A stretch of 32,378 nt of DNA from Rhodoluna limnophila (GCA_943326655.2 CALPUC020000001.1:1-32378); one strand, 5' to 3'. Numbered from the stretch's first letter, positions 23,841-32,378 are shown. Notes: generated by a model from the letters alone, not told the origin. Program-made: numbers and translations.

Positions 23841-26018
23841 TTAGAGCATGCAGCTGACGCAGGCGTCAACTTCGGTGCCGGCAAGTGCTAGTTGGCGGAT
23901 ACGGATATAGTAAATGGTCTTGATGCCCTTGCGCCATGCATAAATCTGGGCACGGTTCACATCGCGAGTGGTGGCGGTGTCCTTGAAGAACAGGGTTAGC
24001 GAAAGACCCTGGTCGACGTGCTGAGTTGCCTCGGCATAGGTGTCGATGATCTTGTCTGGGCCAATCTCGTAGGCATCTTCGTAGTACTCGTTGGTCTCGT
24101 CTGAAAGGTATGGGGCTGGGTAATAAACACGACCGAGCTTTCCTTCCTTACGGATTTCGATCTTCGAAGCCACTGGGTGGATCGACGAGGTTGAGTTGTT
24201 GATGTAGCTGATCGAACCAGTTGGAGGAACAGCCTGAAGGTTCTGGTTGTACATACCGTTCTTCATAACCAACTTGGCTAGCTTCTTCCAGTCGTCCTGG
24301 GTTGGGATAGCGATGCCGGCCTTTTTGAATAGGTCTGCAGTCTTCTCAGTCTTTGGAGCCCAAACCTGGTCGGTGTACTTATTGAAGAACTCGCCGCTGG
24401 CGTATTTCGAGTCTTCGAAGCCGTCGAACGAAGACTTCTTCTCGGTAGCGAGCAGGTTGCTGGCGCGAATGGCGTGGTAAACCACGGTGTAGAAGTAGAT
24501 GTTGGTGAAGTCGAGTGCAACTTCAGAACCGTAGTGGATGTGCTCGCGGGCTAGGTAGCCGTGGAGGTTCATCTGGCCAAGGCCGATGGCGTGAGTACGG
24601 GCGTTACCGTCGGCGATTGAACGAACCGACTGGATGTCGGACATTTCAGAAACTGCGGTTAGCGCACGGATCGAAGTTTCAACGGTGTCGGCTAGGTTTC
24701 CGCCGTCCATTGCCTTGGCGATGTTTAGCGAGCCCAGGTTACAGCTGATGTCTTTACCGATTACGTTGTAACTGAGGTCTTCGTTGTAGGTGGTTGGGGT
24801 GTTCACCTGAAGGATCTCAGAGCAGAGGTTCGACATGTTGATGCGGCCCTTGATTGGGTTCGCGTTGTTGACGGTGTCCTCGTACATGATGTACGGGTAG
24901 CCGGACTCAAACTGTAGTTCCGCGATGCGCTCGAACAAAACACGAGCCTTGATCTTGGTCTTCTTGATGCGAGGGTCGTCGACCATTTCCTGGTACTTCT
25001 CGGTAACCGAGATGTCGCCGAACGGAATGCCGTAGACGTTCTCAACGTCGTAAGGGGAGAAGAGGTACATGTCTTCGTTCTCACGGGCAAGTTCAAGAGT
25101 GATGTCTGGAACAACCACACCGATAGAAAGCGACTTGATACGAATCTTCTCGTCGGCGTTCTCGCGCTTGGTGTCTAGGAATTTTAGGATGTCTGGGTGG
25201 TGAGCATTTAGGTAAACGGCACCGGCACCCTGGCGTGCGCCAAGCTGGTTCGCGTAGGAGAAGGAGTCTTCTAGAAGCTTCATCACCGGGATGATTCCAG
25301 ACGACTGACCTTCGATCTTCTTGATTGGTGCGCCAGACTCACGGATGTTCGAGAGGCTAAGGGCAACACCGCCACCGCGCTTTGAAAGCTGAAGCGAAGA
25401 GTTGATTGAGCGGGAGATTGACTCCATGTTGTCTTCGATACGAAGGAGGAAGCAGGAAACTAGCTCGCCGCGCTGCTTCTTACCGCAGTTTAGGAAAGTT
25501 GGGGTGGCCGGCTGGAAACGACCGGAGATCATTTCCTCAACCAGGTGGATGGCGAAGGTTTCGTCGCCGTCGGCTAGTGCGATAGCAACCATAACCACGC
25601 GGTCTTCGAAACGCTCCAGGTAACGGGTTCCGTCGAAAGTTTTGAGGGTGTAAGAGGTGTAGAACTTGAAGGCGCCTAGGAAGGTTTCGAAGCGGAACTT
25701 CTTTGAGTAAGCAAAGTCGTTGATTTTCTCGAGGAATTCAAAGCTGTACTTGGCCAAGATTTCTGGCTCGTAGTATTCGTGCTCAACCAGGTAGTCGAGG
25801 CGCTCGCGAAGGCTGTGGAAGAACACGGTGTTCAGGTTGACGTGGTCGAGGAAGTACTTGTGCACAGCCATCTTGTCTTTTTCAAGCTGCATCTTGCCTT
25901 CGGCATTCCACAGGTTGATCATGGCGTTTAGCTCGTGGTAGCTGAGGGCGTTCTCAAGCTCACCGTTGTCGAAACGGGAAATGACCTCGTTTGGAGCTAG
26001 CTCTGTCGTGCGTTCCAT
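23841..26018 (-). CDS. nrdE: Class Ib ribonucleoside-diphosphate reductase, alpha subunit
   Basis: A 725-residue catalytic subunit that reduces ribonucleoside diphosphates. It shows the active-site Cys in ELVSCFLLR, the catalytic NLCSEI loop with the thiyl radical Cys, the SCNLGSLN segment, and the C-terminal pair CVSCML used to exchange electrons with NrdH. An AT-P rich allosteric ATP cone is not needed in class Ib, and the N-terminus starts directly with the class Ib helical region. The start overlaps the end of nrdI by 22 bases, indicating tight coupling. Length is typical (about 700-730). Confidence 0.97.
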   Translation of the reverse strand: MERTTELAPNEVISRFDNGELENALSYHELNAMINLWNAEGKMQLEKDKMAVHKYFLDHVNLNTVFFHSLRERLDYLVEHEYYEPEILAKYSFEFLEKINDFAYSKKFRFETFLGAFKFYTSYTLKTFDGTRYLERFEDRVVMVAIALADGDETFAIHLVEEMISGRFQPATPTFLNCGKKQRGELVSCFLLRIEDNMESISRSINSSLQLSKRGGGVALSLSNIRESGAPIKKIEGQSSGIIPVMKLLEDSFSYANQLGARQGAGAVYLNAHHPDILKFLDTKRENADEKIRIKSLSIGVVVPDITLELARENEDMYLFSPYDVENVYGIPFGDISVTEKYQEMVDDPRIKKTKIKARVLFERIAELQFESGYPYIMYEDTVNNANPIKGRINMSNLCSEILQVNTPTTYNEDLSYNVIGKDISCNLGSLNIAKAMDGGNLADTVETSIRALTAVSEMSDIQSVRSIADGNARTHAIGLGQMNLHGYLAREHIHYGSEVALDFTNIYFYTVVYHAIRASNLLATEKKSSFDGFEDSKYASGEFFNKYTDQVWAPKTEKTADLFKKAGIAIPTQDDWKKLAKLVMKNGMYNQNLQAVPPTGSISYINNSTSSIHPVASKIEIRKEGKLGRVYYPAPYLSDETNEYYEDAYEIGPDKIIDTYAEATQHVDQGLSLTLFFKDTATTRDVNRAQIYAWRKGIKTIYYIRIRQLALAGTEVDACVSCML

Positions 26019-26407
26019 AATTTTTGGATTCTCTCTTTTACTTCAAAAACATCGTCTGGGGTTCCCAGGATCTCTACTCGGTAGAGAAGCGGGACTTGTA
26101 ACTTCTCGGAGATTATGTCGCCGGCGATGCAGTAGGTTTCACCGAAATTGGTGTTACCTAAGGCAATTACGCCGGCGATGTGGTTCCGATTTTTAGGGTT
26201 ATTTAGAAACTTGATAACTTGAATTGGTACTGCTCTTTTGTCTTCTCCGCCACCATAGGTGGGAACCACCAGGATGCTGTCACTTTTAACCTCAAAGTCT
26301 TCGACTTCCTTAGTAAAAAGCGGGATACGACTTGCTTTTATTCCAAGCTTTTCAACGAAGCGTTTGGTGTTTTCTGAGGCACTCGAGAAGTAAACGATAT
26401 CGAACAC
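25997..26407 (-). CDS. nrdI: Flavodoxin-like NrdI, cofactor activator of NrdF
   Basis: A 136-residue flavoprotein that supplies oxidant to assemble the dimanganese-tyrosyl radical centre of NrdF. The phosphate-binding FSSASENTKRFV loop near the N-terminus, VPTYGGGEDKRAVP in the middle and GNTNFGETYC are the family's FMN-binding regions. It overlaps nrdE by 22 bases and follows nrdH after 19 bases. Confidence 0.96.
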   Translation of the reverse strand: MFDIVYFSSASENTKRFVEKLGIKASRIPLFTKEVEDFEVKSDSILVVPTYGGGEDKRAVPIQVIKFLNNPKNRNHIAGVIALGNTNFGETYCIAGDIISEKLQVPLLYRVEILGTPDDVFEVKERIQKLWNARQS

Positions 26408-26426
26408 TTCACACCGCGTTAAATTA

Positions 26427-26660
26427 CTAGTTCTTGAGGGCTAGAATTTTGTCCATTTTGAAGCCCGACCAGTGATCCTCACCGGCGATAACAACTGGTG
26501 CAGCGGTGTAACCGAGGGCCTGAATCATCTCAAGAGCTTGAGGGTCCTGGCTTAGGTCAACAACGTTGAACTCAATGTTTTCGCGGGTCAGTACGCGCTT
26601 GGTGCTGTCGCACTGAACGCAAGCTGGCAGGGTGTAAACGGTTGCAACTGCAGCACTCAT
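26427..26660 (-). CDS. nrdH: Glutaredoxin-like NrdH redoxin
   Basis: A 77-residue thioredoxin-fold electron donor for NrdE. The active site CVQC is at residues 14-17, and the TAAPVVIAGEDHWSGFKMDKI segment contains the cis-Pro and the WSGF motif diagnostic of NrdH. It is the first gene of the nrdHIEF operon. The ribosome binding site is weak (GAGTAAC region). A TAGAAT -10-like hexamer lies in the upstream region on this strand. Confidence 0.95.
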   Translation of the reverse strand: MSAAVATVYTLPACVQCDSTKRVLTRENIEFNVVDLSQDPQALEMIQALGYTAAPVVIAGEDHWSGFKMDKILALKN

Positions 26661-26982
26661 TTGTTACTCATTTCTAAAAGGGCCTTAGCGGTTTTAGAAG
26701 GAGTTGCCGCTACCAATATCTCTACAATTCTATCAAATCTAGAGACACCGAAACCGCACCCTTCGCGAACCGCGAAAGTGATTTTTCAGATCGGCACCAG
26801 GTCTATCGTTGGAGAACCTTTTTCAGGTTCACGTCAGACTTTCACTGGCGTCCCCTAGTTGCAGATCTATTTAGTTGTAGAGCGATACTACGTCAGCAAA
26901 ATTAAGCATTTCGCAAGTACTCGGTGTGTCGCGATAAAAATTTTATAAAGTTTTCGAAAACCCTAAATCGGCCTTGAAATCC
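26661..26982 (-). other. 322-base region upstream of nrdH with several dyads
   Basis: I see no convincing gene here. On either strand three adjacent short hairpins are visible: TTCGCG/CGCGAA (26762-26776), GAACCT/AGGTTC (26814-26830) and ACGTCAG/CTGGCGT with one mismatch (26831-26851). The perfect palindrome GTTTTCGAAAAC lies at 26950-26961, near the lysE stop. A structured nrd leader, operator sites, or terminators of lysE are all possible. The region should contain the nrd promoter and NrdR boxes, but I could not identify them securely. Confidence 0.45.
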
Positions 26983-27582
26983 TTATAAAAAGAGCACTGG
27001 AACCATCGAAGCGACCAATAAAACGGCGGCTGTGATGTTGAAAATCCGTCGCGGAGTGGTTTTTGACAGCAAACCAGACATGGCCTCACCGAAAGCTGCC
27101 CAAATCACGGCACCAGGGTAGGTGGCAATCAAAAACACGGCCAGAGTCCAGGCGACCTGGGGCAAAGTTGGTTGCTCCGGAAGATAAGCGGCGACCACCG
27201 ACATCACCACAATCCAGGCTTTTGGGTTGACCAGCTGAAATAGGGTTGCCCGAAAAAACCCGACCTGTCGAATTTCCTCATGCTTGCTAGCGAAAGACGA
27301 CGAAATGATGCCGTAGGCCATGTAGAGAATGTAAGCGAAACCGACGTATTTGAGCCATTCCTGTATTTGGGGGTAGGCGTCGAACAGCGCACCAACGCCA
27401 AGATAGATGGCAGAGAACATCAAAACCAGCCCGACCATGATTCCGTTGATGTAGGTGAGAGATCTGCGGGTGCCGAAGTTCATCCCGCTGGTGAGTAGGT
27501 AAGTGTTGTTTGGGCCGGGGGTCACTGAGGTTACAAAGCCAAAAACGGCGATGCCAATCAGGGAAGAAAAGATCTCATTCAC
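26983..27582 (-). CDS. LysE family amino-acid/metabolite exporter
   Basis: A 199-residue membrane protein with about six hydrophobic segments. The N-terminal TPGPNNTYLLTSGMNFG is the conserved LysE/RhtB signature region. Members export amino acids such as lysine, threonine or homoserine lactone; the substrate here is unknown. AGCAGGTGA just upstream of ATG 27582 can serve as ribosome binding site. The gene is divergent from the giant Ig-repeat gene and shares a 99-base intergenic region with it. Confidence 0.92.
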   Translation of the reverse strand: MNEIFSSLIGIAVFGFVTSVTPGPNNTYLLTSGMNFGTRRSLTYINGIMVGLVLMFSAIYLGVGALFDAYPQIQEWLKYVGFAYILYMAYGIISSSFASKHEEIRQVGFFRATLFQLVNPKAWIVVMSVVAAYLPEQPTLPQVAWTLAVFLIATYPGAVIWAAFGEAMSGLLSKTTPRRIFNITAAVLLVASMVPVLFL

Positions 27583-27622
27583 CTGCTAAGTCAACCACAG
27601 TGCATGGCTATTTTTTGGGGTT

Positions 27623-27650
27623 TTTACTGGCTAGCCACGCGGGTTAGACT
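27623..27650 (+). promoter_or_regulatory. Possible promoter of the giant repeat gene
   Basis: TTTACT at 27623-27628 and TAGACT at 27645-27650 have 16-base spacing within the short divergent region. The match is weak. Confidence 0.25.
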
Positions 27651-27681
27651 TAAAACCCTGTTTTAAATGTTTGGGGGAACG

Positions 27682-30600
27682 ATGCGAGTTGCCCAGCGGT
27701 ATTTCACTGCTCTACTCGCTCTACTTGCCCTATTTTTAGGCCAATTTCCGGTGGCTAGCCTCCCAGCCGCCGCGGCCGAACCGCCTCAGAGTGAACCTAC
27801 GGTTTCTACCCCGACCACTATTGACCCGCCTAGCGAGTTACGTGTGGGTTCAACCGTGAGCCTGACCGCTGGTTCATGGGACGCGAACCCCGAAGCCAGC
27901 TACTCAAACCAATGGTTTTCATGTACTAACTTGGTGGCTGCAGCGTCGTTGACAATACCTTCTGGGTGCACTGCTATCACGGGGGCAACCGCTCAGATTC
28001 TTACAGTGTCCGGCGCTTTGAAGTCTAAGTTCTTGGTGGCAGCCGTAACCGCCACTAACTCGGTAAACCCAAGCCCTGGAGTAACCAGTTATTCCGCTAG
28101 CACCCAAACAGCTGTAACTCCGGCGCCACAGTCAACGCTTACGGTTACCGGCACCGGCGGAACTATCAAATTCACCTCAGCCGCTACCGCCACTCTGAAT
28201 ACTAAATTCGCAGTAGATCTCACCAGCTGGATTGCGGCACCCACCTACAGCTATAAGTGGTTTCGTTGCGCTGAGCCAACCGTTGCCTCGGCGAATGAGC
28301 CAACCGGTTGTTCCGTAATTGCCGCGACGACCAGCACCTACACGGTCACCGCCGCCGACGTTGGCAACTATGTGGTTCCCTATGTAACCGCCCTCAGCGG
28401 AGCCACGGTTTTGTCAACAGCGCGAATTGCTTCGCGTGCCAGCACTCTTCAGGTTCCGGTTCTCTCAAGCGCCGCCAGTGTCTCGGGAGCGCAGGTTGCA
28501 GTTGGCAAGACTTTGACCGCGCTGAACGGAACCTGGTCGGCTACCCCCGCTCCGAGCTTTACCTACCAGTGGTATTCCTGCACCACTGCGGTAGTGGCCG
28601 CGGCAACGAAGAACGCGGTGTGTTCCGTGCTTTCCGGAGAAACCCAAAATACATATGTGCCAGATGCGTCACAGGGAAACAAGTTCATTGTGGTTCAGGT
28701 GAAGGCTGCGAACTCGGCGAATGTGGGCTCTCCGGCTTCGAGCTACTCGGCGTCAACCACCAAAGTTCTCACCCCACCAAGCCTTACCTCCGCTCCTACG
28801 CTGAGTTACTCCTCGCTTGCTACAACCGGTCAGCCGGTTGCCGGAAGCACGGTTACCGCACAAAGTGGCGCCTGGGCCGGAAGCCCAGCTCCAACCAAAA
28901 CGTTCCAGTGGTATCTCTGTGACGCACCGGTTAATGCCGGCGCTCTGGTAACTCCTCCAGGATGTGATTCGCTAGCCGGATCGACCGCTGCCACGATCAC
29001 TCCGCTATCGGCTTGGCAGGGCAAATATCTAACCGTTGCCGAGATTGCCACCAACGAGGTGGCTAGTGCGCAGGCTTTTGCCGGTGCCAACGAGAGCGTT
29101 CAATCGAAGCCGGTTTTTGATAGTGATCCGAGTGTTTCCGGTGTGGTGAAGAGTGGCCAAACGGTTACCGCCAATCCAAACTGGTCGGTATTCGGGGGAG
29201 AGCCAACGGCCGAGTATCAGTGGTTCCAGTGCACCAGTGCTCAAAGTTCGGCCGTGAGTCAACCTGCCGCTTGCCGTGCCATCGCCGGCGAGAGTTCTCG
29301 AACCATGGTGGTTGGCACCGGGATGGAAGAGAACTACCTTTCGGTTCGGGTGACTTTGGTAAACCCGGCCGGGACCACCACAAGATTTAGTGCCACGACG
29401 GTAATTGTTGTCGGAGACATCGTGAACCTCACGGCGCAAAGACCGCTTTCCAGTGCCGGTCGTCTTCGGGTGGGAACTGCGGTTAGGGCTTCTGACACCA
29501 CTTGGAGTGGCTATCCGCGACCAACTTTCACCACGGCTTGGTTCCGCTGCGACGCACCGGTGTTGGCCAAGTCGTCTTCCGCACCAGCCGGCTGCACTGC
29601 CATCCCATCGGCGAACCAACTCACCTATCTACCAGTGCGAGCCGACTCAGGAAAGTATTTGAGCGTGCGAACCGTGGCCGTTCAGGGGCTAACTTTGGTG
29701 CCGGTTTGGTCTCCAACCGGCGAGCAGGTGTTTGAGGCACCGAGTTTCGATTCTCCGCCATCGGTTGGAAGCCAGCACGTGCTGGGGGGAAGTCTTTTGA
29801 ACAGTAGCGTTGGGTTGGTTCGGGGTCTTCCCGAGGTGGCTCGCACCTACGCCTGGTATCGCTGTTCCAATGTTGTCAACGGCGACTCAGACTCACTGGC
29901 TTCAGGTTGTGTTCTAATCCAGGGCGCCGTTTCCGCAACCTACGAGTTCGTTTCCGCCGATGTTGGTAAATACGTGCTTACCGCGGTGACCATAACCAAT
30001 GAACTCGGATCGGCCAGGCGCTTCACCCCGAGTTCCGCGATGGTCAACTCCGGCCCGGAGAACGTTTCCATAATTGCTCCAACTTCCGGCGCTCTCACTC
30101 TCAAGGTTGGGAATGTGGTGACCGCGAACGATGGAGTTTGGACCGCTCTGCCAGCTCCGACCTTCACCTATCAGTGGTACCGGTGCTATTGGAACCAGGC
30201 AGCTTCGGCCACGGCGCAAAACGGCTGCACAGCAATTTCTGGGGCGTCATCGAAGACCTATCTCCTTTCCATCGCCGATGCCGGTTTCTACATTTCCGTG
30301 GCTGTGCGAGCCCAAAATCCTTACTCAAGTTCTATCGTTTACTCGCCTTCAACAAGCGACGTTGGCGAGGACATTTCGTATGAAGATGAGCCGAAACTCA
30401 ATGACAGCCGAAGCAAGGGGCAAACCCTCACCACGCGGCAGTTAGAAATTCGTGGAACCCCAGCACCGGCCAAAACCTATCGCTGGCTCAGATGCGAAAA
30501 CCAAGTTATGGCCGCCTCGGCCTTCCAGCCAGCGAATTGCGCGGTGATTCCAAAGGCGGTTGGAGAAAACTACGTTCTAACTCTTAGCGATGTATCCAAG

Positions 30601-32378
30601 TACATTGCTCTTGAACTTACTCTCACCAACCGTCTGGGCAAAGTGGTTCGATTCACCGCCTCTACTTTGCAAATTCAGCAGCTACCCGAGATCACTGGCA
30701 ACCTCACCATAACCGGAAAACAGTGGCTCGGAAAAACCCTGCAAGCCGGTAGCTATGGCGTAACCGCTTTTCCTGCGGCATCCCCTTCAATTCAATGGTT
30801 CCGAGGAGACCTACCGATTGTTGGTGCGGTAACCGACACCTACGTGCTCGGCGAGCAAGACGTCAATGAAGTTATCACCTACGAAATTTCGGCTAGAAAC
30901 ACGGTTGGGTCAACCACTCGAACTAGCGCTCCCTCTGGTGTTGTGGGCCTACCTCCACGGCTGCTTCTGGGAAGTGCTCCGGTGGTTTGTGGTCTTGAGG
31001 GAGACTCAGAAGTTGGCGCCGGGGCGAGGGTTTGGGCTTGTCCTGGTTTCTGGCAAGCCGTTCCAGATGTAATCACCTATACCTATCAGTGGTACCTTTG
31101 CAAGCTTCCACACGCGGCTACTCCAAACGTTATCCACCCCGACTGCACCCTGGTAAAGAAACAAACCGGACCAGAATATCTAATCTCGTTTAAGGATGAA
31201 ACCAAATTTGTGGCCTATTCGGTAACCATATCGAACGGCACCGAAGACCGAGTTTGGTTCTCGGCCACATCGGCAAGAATTTATGTCAAGCCCAAGTATC
31301 TAACCGGAGCGAAAACTTTGTTCGCCACGGGTCAGGCGGCGAAAGACGGCTCTCCGCGTGTGGGCTACTCGATTGAGGCAAACCTCGGAACTTGGCGCGG
31401 TACCACCACCAACGTTTACTCCTATCAATGGTTTGCTTGCACAGCTGCCGTTACTCAGAGTTTGACAGTTTTGAAATCCAAGTGCGAGGAGATTTTCCGA
31501 GCCGACGGTTCAGCCAAGAGTCGCTCGCTCACAATCACCTCGGATTTGGCCGGCAAGTTCCTAGGCGTGCAGATTAAGGGTGCCTACAAGTACAACGCCG
31601 AGACGGATGATCCAGACAGCTCGAACCTCGACGAAGTGTTCACGGCCTCCACTTCGAAAGCGGTTGTGGAACCTCCGGTAAACGTAACGCCACCGAGGAT
31701 TCAGTCTCGTTACCCTTACGTTCAGGCGACTCTCACGGCCACCGAAGGAACTTGGCGTGGTACGCCGAAGCTTACCCAGAGCAAAAGCTGGTGGGTTTGC
31801 GAGGATCAAATCTTGCTACCAACCACCACCCAGCCAGCCAACTGTTCGGTTTTGCCCGCTAGCAAGGGTGACTGGAAAATCACGCTCGCTCAGAAAGACA
31901 AATTCCTAACCCAAGCGGTTACCTCTTCAAACGCCGCTGGCGAAACCACCATGTGGTCGGCTTCCACTTTTGAACCGGTAAGCACCGGTCCGGTGAACAC
32001 GGTATCGCCGGTGGTAACCGTGGTCGGCGCCAAATTCCCGAGCACTCTTAGCGACCTTTCCGTTTCCGACGGAAGTTGGGTTGGCGACCCAACTCCTGTA
32101 TTGGGCAATTACAGCTGGTTCCGGTGCGATGTGGCCGTTGCCGTTGCCTCTGAGTTCCGTGACTCTTCGTGTGCACTCATCGAACAAAACGCCTCGGGCA
32201 AAACCTATCGTCCGGTTCTGGCTGATGCCGGCAAGTTCATTGTGGCTGCGGTTACCTTCAGCAACGGGCACGACTGGGTTGCCTACTCGTCTTCAACAAC
32301 CGTTGTGAACCTGCCGCCGAACAACCTGGTGGCCCCGAGCGTTGAAGGAGATCCGTTCGTTGGTCGAGCTATCGTGTC
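27682..32378 (+). CDS. Giant secreted Ig-like repeat protein (3' end beyond window)
   Basis: The frame is open from ATG 27682 to the window edge, at least 1565 residues. GGGGG at 27673-27677 is the ribosome binding site. The N-terminus is a Sec signal peptide (MRVAQRY, a Leu/Ala-rich core, cleavage near AAAA-EPP). The rest is an array of about 108-residue beta-rich units with a Gly-x-Trp start, a W[YFLW]xC core and an end like TYxxxxxDxGKFIxxxVTxxN, the Ig-like fold seen in bacterial surface adhesins and carbohydrate enzymes. No catalytic domain, sortase motif or membrane anchor is seen in the visible part. It is likely a cell-surface or released adhesin; function and anchoring depend on the missing C-terminus. 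Confidence 0.85.
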   Translation, partial: MRVAQRYFTALLALLALFLGQFPVASLPAAAAEPPQSEPTVSTPTTIDPPSELRVGSTVSLTAGSWDANPEASYSNQWFSCTNLVAAASLTIPSGCTAITGATAQILTVSGALKSKFLVAAVTATNSVNPSPGVTSYSASTQTAVTPAPQSTLTVTGTGGTIKFTSAATATLNTKFAVDLTSWIAAPTYSYKWFRCAEPTVASANEPTGCSVIAATTSTYTVTAADVGNYVVPYVTALSGATVLSTARIASRASTLQVPVLSSAASVSGAQVAVGKTLTALNGTWSATPAPSFTYQWYSCTTAVVAAATKNAVCSVLSGETQNTYVPDASQGNKFIVVQVKAANSANVGSPASSYSASTTKVLTPPSLTSAPTLSYSSLATTGQPVAGSTVTAQSGAWAGSPAPTKTFQWYLCDAPVNAGALVTPPGCDSLAGSTAATITPLSAWQGKYLTVAEIATNEVASAQAFAGANESVQSKPVFDSDPSVSGVVKSGQTVTANPNWSVFGGEPTAEYQWFQCTSAQSSAVSQPAACRAIAGESSRTMVVGTGMEENYLSVRVTLVNPAGTTTRFSATTVIVVGDIVNLTAQRPLSSAGRLRVGTAVRASDTTWSGYPRPTFTTAWFRCDAPVLAKSSSAPAGCTAIPSANQLTYLPVRADSGKYLSVRTVAVQGLTLVPVWSPTGEQVFEAPSFDSPPSVGSQHVLGGSLLNSSVGLVRGLPEVARTYAWYRCSNVVNGDSDSLASGCVLIQGAVSATYEFVSADVGKYVLTAVTITNELGSARRFTPSSAMVNSGPENVSIIAPTSGALTLKVGNVVTANDGVWTALPAPTFTYQWYRCYWNQAASATAQNGCTAISGASSKTYLLSIADAGFYISVAVRAQNPYSSSIVYSPSTSDVGEDISYEDEPKLNDSRSKGQTLTTRQLEIRGTPAPAKTYRWLRCENQVMAASAFQPANCAVIPKAVGENYVLTLSDVSKYIALELTLTNRLGKVVRFTASTLQIQQLPEITGNLTITGKQWLGKTLQAGSYGVTAFPAASPSIQWFRGDLPIVGAVTDTYVLGEQDVNEVITYEISARNTVGSTTRTSAPSGVVGLPPRLLLGSAPVVCGLEGDSEVGAGARVWACPGFWQAVPDVITYTYQWYLCKLPHAATPNVIHPDCTLVKKQTGPEYLISFKDETKFVAYSVTISNGTEDRVWFSATSARIYVKPKYLTGAKTLFATGQAAKDGSPRVGYSIEANLGTWRGTTTNVYSYQWFACTAAVTQSLTVLKSKCEEIFRADGSAKSRSLTITSDLAGKFLGVQIKGAYKYNAETDDPDSSNLDEVFTASTSKAVVEPPVNVTPPRIQSRYPYVQATLTATEGTWRGTPKLTQSKSWWVCEDQILLPTTTQPANCSVLPASKGDWKITLAQKDKFLTQAVTSSNAAGETTMWSASTFEPVSTGPVNTVSPVVTVVGAKFPSTLSDLSVSDGSWVGDPTPVLGNYSWFRCDVAVAVASEFRDSSCALIEQNASGKTYRPVLADAGKFIVAAVTFSNGHDWVAYSSSTTVVNLPPNNLVAPSVEGDPFVGRAIV
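27913..32378 (+). repeat. At least 14 tandem Ig-like units, 13 with Cys-x13/14-Cys
   Basis: Core tryptophans fall at residues 78, 193, 297, 410, 514, 620, 725, 832, 935, 1039, 1137, 1250, 1370 and 1479, so unit lengths are 98-120. In 13 units the Trp is followed at +3 by Cys and then, after 13 or 14 residues, by a second Cys, usually in a GC/NC-x-x-[IL] setting. The unit at 1039 lacks both. The units differ at DNA level, so this is an old diversified array, not a recent duplication. Confidence 0.85.

Noticed and set aside
26735..26760. Possible NrdR box near nrdH
   Set aside because: GGTGTCTCTAGATTTG on the minus strand is too far from the palindromic ACAC-N-GTGT type consensus, and I could not find the expected second box.
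26661..26858. 65-residue plus-strand frame upstream of nrdH
   Set aside because: No ribosome binding site, no recognisable composition, and it covers the region of dyads expected to be regulatory.
26821..26880. Possible cobalamin riboswitch upstream of nrdH
   Set aside because: CCAGTGAAAGTCTG loosely recalls a cobalamin riboswitch core, but I see no B12 box or the GCCACTG element in order.
28308..28922. 204-residue plus-strand open frame inside the repeat gene
   Set aside because: It is a shifted reading of the Ig-repeat gene. The 27682 frame shows regular protein repeats, and this one has no family features.
27913..32378. CRISPR or recent tandem DNA duplication
   Set aside because: The periodicity is at protein level only; DNA repeats are not near identical and there are no spacer-repeat units.

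Overview
The window looks like the chromosome of an actinobacterium. The order whiB2 - glycosyltransferase - DUF5719 - pseudo-zincin - ahcY - mtrA - mtrB - lpqB - comF - hpf - secA - Rv3235-like - pdtaS - whiB1 follows the conserved block known from Mycobacterium (about Rv3217c to Rv3260c) in compressed form. Moderate GC, very tight spacing, frequent GTG/TTG starts and class Ib ribonucleotide reductase suggest a small-genome Microbacteriaceae member (Rhodoluna/Aquiluna-like). That lineage assignment is inference; no rRNA is present. No insertion sequence, phage gene or CRISPR array was seen.

Layout. 1-1635 (minus): galE followed directly by a truncated O-antigen-ligase-like membrane protein, the edge of a surface polysaccharide locus. 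1771-6210 (plus): WhiB2-type regulator, a 922-residue GT2 glycosyltransferase with a large membrane part, and a DUF5719 protein, probably an envelope glycan module. 6207-6611 or 6644 (minus): a zincin-fold protein without its HExxH site. 6643-16096 (plus): ahcY, the MtrA-MtrB-LpqB envelope signalling system, comF, long hpf and secA. 16093-16476 (minus): Rv3235-like protein, overlapping the secA end. 16595-19957 (plus): an overlapping operon of an unknown protein, a SAF-domain membrane protein, a ParA/CpaE-like ATPase and the PdtaS histidine kinase. 19950-20204 (minus): WhiB1.

20386-21068 (plus) holds a small membrane protein and a small lipoprotein. A bcp peroxiredoxin (minus), tRNA-Lys(CTT) with a terminator, and an HSL-type hydrolase (minus) follow. 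22849-26660 (minus) is a complete nrdHIEF operon for deoxyribonucleotide synthesis. Its 322-base upstream region contains several adjacent dyads. A LysE-family exporter (minus) comes next.

27682 to the window end (plus) is the start of a giant secreted protein of at least 1565 residues. It carries at least 14 Ig-like repeats of about 108 residues. Thirteen have a strictly spaced WxxC-x13/14-C element, presumably a disulfide-closed loop. This is the most distinctive accessory feature here. The 16595-19957 operon is the most interesting conserved but poorly explained system.
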